Assembly (NCBI RefSeq): GCF_900188125.1
Contig: NZ_FZOW01000023.1
Span: 1-64,000, forward strand
Direction: 5' to 3'
Length of the DNA: 64,000 nt
Origin: Rhodococcoides kyotonense
GTDB lineage: Bacteria; Actinomycetota; Actinomycetes; Mycobacteriales; Mycobacteriaceae
In this document: positions 35,547 through 44,612 of the stretch, piece after piece
Position numbering within the stretch: position 1 is the stretch's first letter
Layout of the letters: every line of letters starts with the position of its first letter
The notes under the pieces: generated by a model
Databases searched by the model: none
The model's input: the letters and a program-made list of their open reading frames with translations, nothing else
What the model was told of the DNA's origin: nothing
Translations under genes and position numbers: made by a program

Positions 35547-35646
35547 AGCGCCCTTGTTCTTGAGCTTGTACTCGTCATGCGCTTCTAGGATGTCGGCCAT
35601 ATGGACGCTAACCTCCCCTATAATGAGTAGCTAAAATGTTGGCTGC

Positions 35647-36501
35647 TTACCTGCTCTTGGGAGGGTCTGTTTGCGTTGGTTTCTCCCCAGTATGGATTGC
35701 TCTCATAGGTTTGGCATGTGCAAGATGTTTGCGCGCAGCGGCGACAATATCGCTTCGTTTGGTGTTGACATATTTCTTATAGAGTTCAACTTCGGATATA
35801 TCGACGGGTTGTTTGTCCATGAGTGCGCTGAATGAATCGGCGAGTTTGCCGTGATACACGCCAGATGCCTCATAGAGGTCTTCTACTAGCTTCCACACAT
35901 CGTCTTGGTCTACAACGATCAGACTTTCCGTGAACGACATCTCTACCTCCATCAGAAAAGGTGCCATGTCTAAATAAAAGTCTCTAGCCTGCTGCCGCGC
36001 CGAAACGACGGCGTCTTGAGCGATCTTGAGCATCGTGTTGTCGTTTCCGGTCGTCCGCTCCACCTCCAACTGCGTAAGAGTGTGCTCGACGAGAGTCAAC
36101 GAGGCTAGGTATTTCGCGCTGGGGACGGCAAGGGCAGTGAGGGCGTCCCATACCGGCTTAAGTGATTGTATTTGCCGGATCTCGCTTCGTTCTTGAGCCT
36201 GTTCTGTGTGCCGTCTTTCTGCATCTTCACGGTTGCGATCCGCCTCCTTTTTTGCCTCACGGGACTGATAGAGCGAAAGAGTGACCGCACCCGCCGTCAA
36301 CAACCCACCGAACCACGCGGCCACCGGGCCCCACTGCTCTGCTGACCAGCCCTGGTCGTAGTAGTTCCCGATGATGCTGAGTACGATGAGCGACAGGATG
36401 AGCACCGTGCAGAAGATGCTGAACCCCATACTGGCGCGCAACTTGTCGAGTACTCGCTTGTGGAGTGGGCGCTTCACCGGGACGTCAGGCTTCTTGGTCA
36501 C
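35647..36501 (-). CDS. Membrane protein with two TM segments and cytoplasmic coiled coil
   Basis: A 284-residue protein with hydrophobic segments at about 27-46 (FSIFCTVLILSLIVLSIIG) and 58-78 (WGPVAAWFGGLLTAGAVTLSL). A charged coiled coil follows (REAKKEADRNREDAERRHTEQAQERSEI), then a soluble helical domain of about 160 residues. No known domain. It is divergent from another phage membrane protein at 36565. Unknown; the layout is like many membrane-anchored accessory or defence proteins but nothing specific supports that. Confidence 0.65.
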   Translation of the reverse strand: MTKKPDVPVKRPLHKRVLDKLRASMGFSIFCTVLILSLIVLSIIGNYYDQGWSAEQWGPVAAWFGGLLTAGAVTLSLYQSREAKKEADRNREDAERRHTEQAQERSEIRQIQSLKPVWDALTALAVPSAKYLASLTLVEHTLTQLEVERTTGNDNTMLKIAQDAVVSARQQARDFYLDMAPFLMEVEMSFTESLIVVDQDDVWKLVEDLYEASGVYHGKLADSFSALMDKQPVDISEVELYKKYVNTKRSDIVAAARKHLAHAKPMRAIHTGEKPTQTDPPKSR

Positions 36502-36552
36502 GGAGGTATTGAATCAGGCGAGCGGTAGCTAGACGCCTAGGCCTATCGGCAC

Positions 36553-36568
36553 TCATTCAAACGGATGA
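36553..36568. repeat. Repeated motif TCATTCAAACGGATGA, copy 1 of 3
   Basis: Consensus TCATTCAAACnnATGA also occurs at 49532-49547 and 49564-49579. The ends TCATTC / GAATGA are inverted relative to each other in the best copy. This copy overlaps the ATG of the 36565 gene. Confidence 0.5.
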
Positions 36569-37134
36569 ATGCATCTGAGGGGCATACGGTCTCTGTCGCT
36601 CTCTCTACTTACTATCTACTCATGACACCGTTTGGCATGCAGGTAGTAGTAGGTATCGTGGCTATTCTGTCGTTCCTACTGGGCGTTTACAATTTCTGGT
36701 ATGCGAAGAAGGCCCCGGTACGTGAGCGTCAGCGTGAGCTGGAGGATCAGGTGCGAGTTGAGCTGGAGGATCTAAGCGCGGCCTATCAGCGGGCGTTGAC
36801 CGCCATACGCAACGGTCGCTTCGAGGACTCCGCGGTTCCCGATACCGTCAACCAGGGCAAGAGTTCGTTGAAGTCCCTCGCAGGCCGGCTAGCCGATGTC
36901 GGTTTAAGAATAAAGCTAACCCATGTCGCGGACTGGACGTCGATTGTGGCTGGGCAGTGGTTCGATGTTGCTCTGCACAACGAGTACCCGAAGCAGCGGA
37001 CAGACAAGCAAGCTGCAGCGGCAGAGGCCAAGTTGCTCGAACTGCTGAAGGAACAATCCCCGAAGGTGACAGAGATCCTTCGAATACTTGATGACAAAGA
37101 CCGCGGCGGAACCGATCGAGGGTATATTCCATAG
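36565..37134 (+). CDS. Single-pass membrane protein, unknown
   Basis: 189 residues with one strong membrane segment at about 26-45 (VVVGIVAILSFLLGVYNFW), a basic-acidic coiled region (KKAPVRERQRELEDQVRVELEDL) and a soluble C-terminal domain. ATG at 36620-36640 would also be possible starts. No recognised family. It diverges from the 35647 membrane protein with 63 bp between them; a phage-wide repeated motif covers its start. Confidence 0.6.
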   Translation: MNASEGHTVSVALSTYYLLMTPFGMQVVVGIVAILSFLLGVYNFWYAKKAPVRERQRELEDQVRVELEDLSAAYQRALTAIRNGRFEDSAVPDTVNQGKSSLKSLAGRLADVGLRIKLTHVADWTSIVAGQWFDVALHNEYPKQRTDKQAAAAEAKLLELLKEQSPKVTEILRILDDKDRGGTDRGYIP

Positions 37135-37287
37135 TAACTGTGGATAACTCCAGCTATTTAAATGCTAAGTCCTATTGACTTTATAACCCAATTGGCTAAT
37201 AATCATTTGTAAAAGTTAAACAAGGAATCAAGCGTATTAAACACAGGAATAATACTAAGATTGATGGACTAGGAATCTTGCGTGCTC

Positions 37288-38064
37288 TTATAGCGGCAGC
37301 GTTTGTAGTCGTAGTAATCCTTTGGGCAGGGGCGTGGCTATGATCTCCCTCAACCCCCTCAAACACAGCCGTCGTATGCAGGTCATCGTGGCCGCTAGTG
37401 TCCTGGTCGTCAGCACGTCCTCTGTACTCGCCTTTAACGGCCTCTCACTCATCATCGCGTTCAACGTCATGCTTAGGGGCGCTTCTAGGGCCTTGCGGAT
37501 CGCAGAACGACCTTCCGTTAGGTACAGGTTCTTTGCGAGCTGCTGAGGGATCGTAGAGCCGCCCTCAGGCTCAAGACCAGCCATGTGTTGCTGTGCCGTG
37601 TCGATGAACTTGTCGATGTTGAACGCCAGCACCCGGTCCCCAAAGTCCACGTCCTCCAACACAATTGCCGCAGCGAGGGCGTTAAGGCTCATGTGATCGA
37701 TGTCCACCCACTCGTGCACAATCGGCTGGTTCTCGTTTGCTTCCATGAAGGCTGTCTCGTAGTTGTTCATCCACCAGTGCGGCATGACGGCAATCGTGCA
37801 CAGCAGGAGCACCACGACGATGGCGAACACCAGGAAGCCGAGCGTGAAGGCAACTAGATACCCGGTCATCCACAACGTGCGAAGGATGACGTCGAAGATG
37901 ATGAACTCGATGAGCAGATACAGCCGTTCGTTCGGCGGGTCAGACTTCCGATCTGGTGGTTCTGGCGATTCGGCCGGCTTCAGATCAGGCAGATCGTAGG
38001 TAGGGGTCAACTCATCTGATTCGCGCATGGCAGGACTCCGGTGCTGGGAAGGGAGGCCAGCCAC
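37288..38064 (-). CDS. Truncated glycosyltransferase-51 (peptidoglycan transglycosylase) membrane protein
   Basis: 258 residues with a proline-rich cytoplasmic start, a long hydrophobic region at about 56-95, then the first half of a GT51 domain. Glu137-Asp138 (VLEDVDF), GGSTIPQQLAKNLYLTEGRS (169-187) and RKALE (Glu194) match the lipid-II polymerase motifs. The later motif KxxILExYLN is absent and the last 50 residues look unrelated. The His of EDxxFxxHxG is also missing. Probably inactive or a dominant fragment; unusual for a phage. Confidence 0.65.
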   Translation of the reverse strand: MAGLPSQHRSPAMRESDELTPTYDLPDLKPAESPEPPDRKSDPPNERLYLLIEFIIFDVILRTLWMTGYLVAFTLGFLVFAIVVVLLLCTIAVMPHWWMNNYETAFMEANENQPIVHEWVDIDHMSLNALAAAIVLEDVDFGDRVLAFNIDKFIDTAQQHMAGLEPEGGSTIPQQLAKNLYLTEGRSAIRKALEAPLSMTLNAMMSERPLKASTEDVLTTRTLAATMTCIRRLCLRGLREIIATPLPKGLLRLQTLPL

Positions 38065-38212
38065 GATGCGGGCGGGTCGTACCTACAGATTGTCCCGTGC
38101 GAATTTCAAACGTGCAAGGTGGTTCGTTTTGTTCCGTCAACACGACACGCCGTGTGGCGCAACGAGTGTCCTGGTTCTAAGACGGCAAGCTGTGCGGGTT
38201 TAAGTCCAGCGT

Positions 38213-38410
38213 TCAACCAGGTACCAAACACAGAGCCCTGTCAACGACGATGCCTACTGCGAGGACAACCAGAACTGCCTTCAACGCCCACTTATCGAGC
38301 TTCTTTTGCGTCGTGTTCGTGACGTCGTAGAGCTGGTACAAGGAGACACCCACCGTGATGACCCCGACGACGAAGAGCAGGCATACAAGGAACGTCACGA
38401 AACCCATCAA
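38213..38410 (-). CDS. Small membrane protein, two segments
   Basis: 65 residues: hydrophobic segments at about 3-25 (GFVTFLVCLLFVVGVITVGVS) and 42-60 (ALKAVLVVLAVGIVVDRAL) joined by a polar loop. No family recognised and no good ribosome site seen. It points the same way as the GT51-like gene. Confidence 0.5.
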   Translation of the reverse strand: MMGFVTFLVCLLFVVGVITVGVSLYQLYDVTNTTQKKLDKWALKAVLVVLAVGIVVDRALCLVPG

Positions 38411-38555
38411 GCGACAGTAGACGACCGAACGGTTTGGAATCTGAGGGAGGGCAGGACCGGCGCTTCCCAGTTAGGCAACCAGGGGAGTGGTTGTCCACCG
38501 AACCTGCCGAACGAGACGCTACCACGGAGTCGAACGCGTGTGCGAACATTGCTAA

Positions 38556-38846
38556 ATGGCTCGCTCGACGTTCAACCCCATCAAGTTCGTGAACCCACCC
38601 GAGAAGGTGCAGGTGGATCTGACAGCGCTGTTTCCATCTTCGCCGCATCACAAGGTGGCGCACCGGGCGCAGGGGCTACGAGTGTGCGAGGTCGTTGAGG
38701 GAGAGCTGAGTCGAATCGGCCTCACCGTCGAAGGCGAAACGCTGCTCTACGTGACGTACAAGCTGGAGTTCAACCGCGATAAGGCACCGCAGTCGCAGTG
38801 GGTACCCGCGTGGGTAGTTAGGCCTGCTGCTCAGCCAGAAAACTAA
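38556..38846 (+). CDS. Small soluble protein, unknown
   Basis: 96 residues, beta-rich (GLRVCEVVEGELSRIGLTVEGETLLYVTYKLEF). Its end overlaps the convergent membrane protein gene by 29 bp. No domain recognised. Confidence 0.5.
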   Translation: MARSTFNPIKFVNPPEKVQVDLTALFPSSPHHKVAHRAQGLRVCEVVEGELSRIGLTVEGETLLYVTYKLEFNRDKAPQSQWVPAWVVRPAAQPEN

Positions 38847-39300
38847 GACCCTCGGTGATCGGTTCCTGGGGCTCTGGTCCGTAGAAGGCCAGCACAAGTC
38901 CGACCATGACCATTATGGCAATCACGAGTGCTCCGAGTGCGAACAAAGATCGATTGAACTCCCAGGCCTCGCGTCGACCCTGATATGAACCGATCTCTTT
39001 GTCCTCTTTGCGCGCGAGAGCTTCGAAGTGCTTAGCTGCCCGTTCATCGATTCCGGCATCGACCTTGCGATAGACACAAACGAGGACGGCACTTACGGCT
39101 GTGACCACGCCGATCCAGAACAACGCCGCTGTCTCGGGCCGCCTTGCATACCCCAGGAGGAGTGCTCCAACGTAGACAAACACGCTAGATATCAGGATTG
39201 AGAGTGTCCTGGTGGCGATATCCCTGTAGAAGCTTTCGTCTCGACCCCACTTCTTCAGGTATTTCAGAGGATCGCGATGTTGGGGTCTTTCGCTGTTCAT
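38818..39300 (-). CDS. Membrane protein, three to four segments
   Basis: 160 residues. Hydrophobic segments at about 33-50 (TLSILISSVFVYVGALLLG), 58-78 (AALFWIGVVTAVSAVLVCVY) and 117-140 (LFALGALVIAIMVMVGLVLAFYG), with a charged cytoplasmic loop (AKHFEALARKEDKEIGSYQGRREAWE). No known family. It is the last accessory gene before the head module. Confidence 0.6.
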   Translation of the reverse strand: MNSERPQHRDPLKYLKKWGRDESFYRDIATRTLSILISSVFVYVGALLLGYARRPETAALFWIGVVTAVSAVLVCVYRKVDAGIDERAAKHFEALARKEDKEIGSYQGRREAWEFNRSLFALGALVIAIMVMVGLVLAFYGPEPQEPITEGLSFLAEQQA

Positions 39301-39499
39301 GCGCAGATTGTACAGTCACAAGTTCGCGACTAGAGCGGTCGTTCGAAGAAGTCGTTGATGATAGCTTCGGCTGTCTTGAGGTAGGGGGTCAAGGTTGCTT
39401 TAGCGGTAAGAGGGATGTTTATGTGGTTGTTTTCTTTAATGATCATATTTGACGAGAGCAACAGCCTCTTCAAATCCCGTCAGTGGGCAGCATCCTTAG

Positions 39500-40174
39500 T
39501 CGATCGATGAGATCGACGCCGATGCAGAACGAGCCGCAGGCTTTGACGTTGCATGGGAGGGTGTCGACCGTTCGTCGCGTGCATTGCTATACGGGCTAGT
39601 GATTGCTGACATCGCCATCGCCAAGGACAAGAACGAGCGCGTCGAACTGCCAGATCAAGCGACATGGCTCATCAACGAAGCCAACGAGAACGAGTACGGC
39701 ATCGACAACACGGCAGTGGACGCCGTAGGTCTCGGAGCAGGCCTCGTTGGTGACTTGGTGACAGAAGGGCTGCACCCATACGAGTTCATGAGCGGATCTG
39801 CCCCAGACCCAGCTATCAGGCTACCGGGTGTCGCAGACATACCGCTGCACTTCAACAACCTCCGCTCGCAGATGATCTACCTGTACTCACGTGGCGTGGA
39901 ACTCGGAATCATCAAGCATTTCAAGGGATGTCCGTACCTGAAGGAGCTACAGAAGGAAGCGACGTACCACAACTTTGACATCACGGACAAAGTGCTGAAG
40001 GTCGAGGGCAAGGAACAGATCAAGAAACGCCTCGGTGTCAGCCCTGACATCTTCGACTCAGTGATCATGCCGCTCTACGTTGCACTGCGTCCGGTTGAGT
40101 CGTTCCCAGACCATGGTGGCGGCGAAAGTGCAAGCGGCACAATATTTTCAGGATTGATCGGTTCATCATTCTGA
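39500..40174 (+). pseudogene. Terminase large subunit, nuclease domain only
   Basis: An open frame of 224 codons without a proper start. AGFDVAWEGVDRSSRALLYG resembles the first RNase-H-like strand and acidic residue of TerL nucleases. Further on, VDAVGLGAGLVGDLV, FNNLRSQMIYLYSRGVELGIIKHF and KEQIKKRLGVSPDIFDSVIMPLY are standard. The ATPase domain with Walker motifs (about 250 residues) and any small terminase are missing; 39301-39499 has no recognisable coding sequence. DNA packaging should not work. Confidence 0.8.
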
Positions 40175-40191
40175 CTTACATTAGGTGGTAG

Positions 40192-41736
40192 ATGGCTGCA
40201 CGCAAGAAACCACTCGAACTCAACGTATCTGGCATCCAGATTTTCAACGGCGTTATCACAGGCGACGAGTATCGCCCTGAACTCCGTGGCCGTCAGTTGA
40301 TGCGCACGATCGAAGAGATGCGCCGTGGTGACGCGACAGTGCATGCAGGACTCATGGCGGTAAAGCAACCGATCATCGCGGCCGACTACTATGCGGAAGC
40401 CGGCGGCGATGACGCAGTGGATGAACAGGCCAAGGAACTCATCGACTTCAACTTCGCGCAGGTGCTCAACTGGAAGGCAGTTCTTACGAAGATGCCGACC
40501 ATGCTTGAGTTCGGCTTCAGCGTGGCAGAGCTGGTCTTCGACTGGCGCAACGTCAACGGCACTGACCGGATCGTGCTCTCGAAAATCGCCTACCGCAAGC
40601 AGACCACTATCGAGAAGTGGACGCAGGAAGACGGCACACCAGGCATCGTGCAGTGCAAGACTGACGGAACATCCGTCTCGATCCCAGATGAAAAGCTTCT
40701 GGTCCTGACTCACCAGCAAGAGGGCGACAACTGGATGGGTGTCTCGATGCTGCGCTCTGCCTACCAGAACTGGTACTTCAAGAAGAACTTCTACCAAATG
40801 GAGGCGGTCAAGCACGAGCGCCAGGCACTCGGTGTCGTCAAGATCAAGTTCCCGAAGAACGCTAAGGAGATCGACAAAGAGAACGCTCGCCGTGCCGCGA
40901 TGAACGTGCGTGCCAACGAGCAAGCTTTCATCAAGGAGCCAGAAGGGTTCGATATCAACTTCATGGACATGATGGCTCGCACCACCAGTGACCCAACCAA
41001 CGCGATCAACCACCACGACCGCCAGATCCTCAAGAACATGGCCGTTCAGTACATCGACATCGGATCATCTGGCAGCTCAGGCTCATTCGCTGCATCCAAC
41101 GACCAGCGTGAACTCCTCGAACAGCAAGACCAGGCCATCGCAGAGCAGATCGCCGCCGAGATCAACGAGAAGGTGGTCAAGGCGATAATCGACATGAACT
41201 TCACTGTCACTGACTACCCGAAGTGGAAGGTAGACCGGATCGCTAAGGACTCAGTCGAGACGCTGAGTGATGCCGTCGCCAAGATGACCACGGCCAAGCT
41301 ACTGACTCCGACTAACGAGGACGAAGCTCATGTACGCAAGGTGCTCCACTTCCCAGACATGCCAGAGGATCTAGAGGTAGATCGCACGATTAAGAAGACC
41401 GAAGCGAAGGACAAGGACGCCGCCGACGACGTGGAAGGGAGCGAAGAGGCTGAGAAGACGAAGGTGGATGCCTCACGCAAGCCAGTCAAGCGGATCGCAG
41501 CATCAGTTAGTTCGAAAGACTTCGCGGGACTACACGAAGGCCTAGGCATCGACACCAAGAATCTCGGCTGCATCATGCTTAACGCTGAAGCGTTAGAGGT
41601 GACGAAACACGTGGAAGATGGCGAGGCTGACTTGATCCCACCAACAGATGACGGACTGCATCAACGTGGTGCAGTTGCAGAACGAAGAGCACACGTGACG
41701 CTTCTGTTCGGTCTACTCCGCAACGGGAACATCTGA
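40192..41736 (+). pseudogene. DUF935/Mu gp29-type portal protein with start of a 2H phosphoesterase domain
   Basis: Residues about 20-400 form a DUF935-like portal (LKNMAVQYIDIGSSGSSGSFAAS, EQQDQAIAEQIAAEINEKVVKAIIDMNF). A charged linker (KDKDAADDVEGSEEAEKTK) leads to a second domain with His501-Val-Thr503 in AHVTLLFGLL, the first HxT motif of a 2H phosphoesterase. The frame stops at TGA 41736, but downstream codons in the same frame (KKEVDTVLDGWSLDKFKVADEA) continue to the IS21 border at 41802 and resume at 44215. The portal part could still be made. Starts 17 bp after terL. Confidence 0.75.
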
Positions 41737-41854
41737 AAGAAGGAAGTCGATACGGTTCTCGATGGATGGTCGCTAGACAAGTTCAAGGTTGCTGACGAGG
41801 CTCAGCGAAATTCCCCAACCGTGCTCACCGAAATTCCCTACTCGTGAGTGGTGT

Positions 41855-42698
41855 TCACTGTAGTGGTTGGCGGGTTCCGGTGGTGGTTTTGCGGAGTTTC
41901 TCGGATCGGGCGTTGTGGTCGCGGAGTCGGTAGGAATCACCGTCGAGGTTGAGCACGACGGAGCGGTGCAGGAGCCGGTCGAGCATTGCTGCTGCGACGG
42001 TGTTGTCGCCGAGAACTTCACCCCACGATCCGACGCCTCGGTTGGTGGTCATCACGATCGAGGTCTTCATACAACGTTGCGAGACAACCTGAAACAACGC
42101 CGACGCTGCCTCGCCGGGAAGCGGAAGGTATCCGAGTTCGTCGATCACGAGCAGTGTCGGGCCGGCGTAGAACCGCATCGTCGTTGCCCATCTTCCTTCC
42201 AACGCAGCCCGGTGGCAGCGGGCCGCGAGGTCGGCGGCGGTGGTGAAATACGTTCGATACCCAGCATGCGCAGCCGCCCGCGCGAGCCCGACCGACAGAT
42301 GTGTTTTACCGACACCGGGCGGGCCGATGAGCAGCACGTTCGTCACCGTCTCCAAATATCGGCAGGTCGCGAGCTCCTCGACCAACTTCCTGTCGACCCC
42401 ACCGGCTGCATCGAAATCGAAGTCCACGAGCGAAGCCGGTGTCGGCAGGCACGCGAACCGAAGCCGCCCGATCAGCCGCCGTGCCTCGGTGGCCTCGACC
42501 TCGATGGACAGCAGCCGATCCAACGCTGCGGTCCATCGACAGTTTCTCGGTAGCGGCCTGGTCGAGGACCGACGGGAGCGCTTCGGCTGCATCGTGCAGT
42601 TTCAATACCGCCAAATGTCCGCGCAGGCGTTGGTAGAGACTGGCTGCTTCGGCGGTGTTCGGTGCCGGCATTCGATCGATAGTGTTCTTGTCGCTCAT
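41855..42698 (-). pseudogene. istB: IS21-family IstB ATPase, frameshifted
   Basis: The N-terminus starts at ATG 42698 (MSDKNTIDRMPAPNTAEAAS... ATEKLS) and the frame then changes at about 42548 to TAALDRLLSIEVEATEARRLIGRLR, continuing through Walker A (LLIGPPGVGKTHLSVGLA) and Walker B (LLVIDELGYLPL) to 41855. The total length is 3n+1, so one extra base explains it. A sequencing error is possible; otherwise the helper ATPase is lost or made from an internal start. Confidence 0.85.
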
Positions 42699-44086
42699 CG
42701 GAGGGTGTTCCTTCCTCGGGCAGCGTGTTCGTAGATCGACAGGTCGTAGACGGTCGCGCCTGCGGCAGCTGATTCTTTCGTGTCACTGGCGTTCTCGTCA
42801 CCAGTCTCTGCTGCGAAAGGTGTTGCACCAGAGTTGGTTCGGAGTCTGTCCGCGGCGGCGAGAGCGTCCGACCCGGGTGGGATGCGTTCTTCTCGGCGGT
42901 GCGGGCGGCCAGTGTTCGCATCGGCCATCGCAGCTTGCTCGAGGGCGTAAGTGTGCCCGTGATCGCGGACCATCGTCCCGGTCCCGTCGGCGGCGAGGTG
43001 ATGCCGTGCGATGGTGATGCCGGATGCAGTGACGATGTCGATCACATCTGTGCCCAGAACCTGATTGACGGTGACCTGCGCGGATGCCAACTCCGGTGGA
43101 ACGGAGTAGCGGTTCCCGCGGTAGGAGACAAGCGCTTGGCGGGACACCACCCGTTCGGTGGTCAGGGTCGCCGGATAGGCGGTCGCGGGCATCGGATGCA
43201 ATCCTTCCGCCGTCGCGATCGTTGCCACCGACGCTTTGCCGTCCTTCGTCGGACGCAGGCGGGTGTCACCGCGCAGACAGCAGAACCGATCGAGGCGCGC
43301 TTGCGCTTGCTCGACGGTCACATCGTCAGGGAGAGTTCGCCACCATCGTTGTGCTGCAGTGTGATTGGACTTCTCCACCGCCCCTTTGCGGTTACCGCGC
43401 CGTGGTGGGCAGATCGCTACGGAGGTGCCGTAGTACTTCGCGACGCCGGCGAAGCTGGCGGTGACCCGACCGGTGTCGGGGTGACAGACCGTCGCCATTC
43501 GGTCGAACCGCCACACCCGCGTGATGCCGCCGAGCCCACGGCAGATCCGGTCGAGGCCGTCGACGACACGAGGCTGAGTCATGTCGGGTGCGAGGATGCC
43601 GCGCCATTTCCCCGAGCAGGCGAGGGTTCCGACGAACAAGTGCGCCGTCGAACCCCATCCCCGCGACGCTGGCGGGTTGGGAAGATCGACCCAATCCCAT
43701 TGTGTCTCTTCGCCTGGCAGGTGATCGATGACTGCGTTGGGTCGCTCGGTGGCGGTCAGGCAGGCTTGGCAGATCGGTCGCAGTTTCAGCTCGCGAATCT
43801 TGCGGGAAAGTGTCTGATACGACATCGCGTAGCCGAGGTCTTCGAGTTCGTCGCACAGCGTCCGGACCCACAGGTGTGGGTCGTCGATCAAGCGGGCGGT
43901 GACGTAGGCGAGGAATACATCGAAGGGGTCCGGGATGCTGCGTTTACGCACTCCCGGTGCGGTGGTGCCGTTGAGGTACGACCGGATCGTTTTGCGGTCC
44001 CGGCCGGTGTGACGCGCGATGTCCGCGATCTTCCAGCCTCGTTTGTGCAGGGCGTGCATTTCCACATCTTCCTCCCGTGTAAGCAT
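42695..44086 (-). CDS. istA: IS21-family IstA transposase
   Basis: 463 residues. N-terminal helix-turn-helix (KRGWKIADIARHTGRDRKTIRSYLNG), DDE core (ETQWDWVDLP, RFDRMATVCHP, CPPRRGNRKGAVEKSNHTAAQRWW) and a C-terminal beta domain (SYRGNRYSVPPELA). It appears intact. Its stop overlaps the istB start (ATGA). Confidence 0.93.
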   Translation of the reverse strand: MLTREEDVEMHALHKRGWKIADIARHTGRDRKTIRSYLNGTTAPGVRKRSIPDPFDVFLAYVTARLIDDPHLWVRTLCDELEDLGYAMSYQTLSRKIRELKLRPICQACLTATERPNAVIDHLPGEETQWDWVDLPNPPASRGWGSTAHLFVGTLACSGKWRGILAPDMTQPRVVDGLDRICRGLGGITRVWRFDRMATVCHPDTGRVTASFAGVAKYYGTSVAICPPRRGNRKGAVEKSNHTAAQRWWRTLPDDVTVEQAQARLDRFCCLRGDTRLRPTKDGKASVATIATAEGLHPMPATAYPATLTTERVVSRQALVSYRGNRYSVPPELASAQVTVNQVLGTDVIDIVTASGITIARHHLAADGTGTMVRDHGHTYALEQAAMADANTGRPHRREERIPPGSDALAAADRLRTNSGATPFAAETGDENASDTKESAAAGATVYDLSIYEHAARGRNTLR

Positions 44087-44214
44087 GAGGAGCGGGTCTC
44101 CTTCGGATCGCTGGTGTGTGGTCAGAGACCATCAGCATCGTGGGAGACCCGCCCTCGTTGGCGGTGCCACACGGGTGGGGAATTTTGGTGAGCGTTAGTG
44201 GGGAATTTCGATGA

Positions 44215-44612
44215 GCGCCGTCATTGCTGAAGTTGGCTACTTCGACCTGGGCGAGAGCTACGCGATCGTTGCTCACATCGAGACAACACCAGAGCTAGTC
44301 GATGGACACGAACGTCTCACACTCCTACCGCACGTACAGACGTTCAGCGAGTACAAGCTGCATCTCACACTTGCCTACGTCGAACAGGACCAAGCCACGG
44401 CTGACAGATGGGTTGAGAGTCTAGGCGCGGTCTACAACGGTAAGTCGATCAAAACTTCCGCCATCAACTACGGGGATCTTCCGAACGGTGAGGAGAAGAC
44501 AACGAAGAAGGTCGACGCAGCACGCGCTCTCGCAGCTGCACGTGAGATGAAGCAACCTCGAACCGAGAACTTATATGGCACAACCGGACACACAACGCCA
44601 CACGCTGCTTGA
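44215..44612 (+). pseudogene. C-terminal half of the 2H phosphoesterase-like domain
   Basis: Continues the portal reading frame after the IS21 element: AVIAEVGYFDLGESYAIVAHI..., then YKLHLTLAYV with the second HxT motif (His-Leu-Thr). The spacing between the two HxT motifs, once the IS is removed, is about 90 residues, normal for 2H enzymes. An upstream ATG at 44211 lies in IS sequence. The end overlaps the next gene by 38 bp. Confidence 0.7.

Larger units (their letters stand above)
41802..44214 (-). mobile_element. IS21-family element inserted in the portal-linked 2H gene
   Basis: About 2.4 kb with imperfect inverted repeats (left TCAGCGAAATTCCCC, right inverted TCATCGAAATTCCCC) and internal copies of the same AAATTCCCC block, as usual for IS21 ends. 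It contains istA and istB with a 4-base overlap. Exact borders and target duplication are not resolved. Confidence 0.85.

Noticed and set aside
39432-39510. Short frame MIIFDESNSLFKSRQWAASL as an independent gene
   Set aside because: It reads more like debris upstream of the truncated terminase and has no ribosome site.
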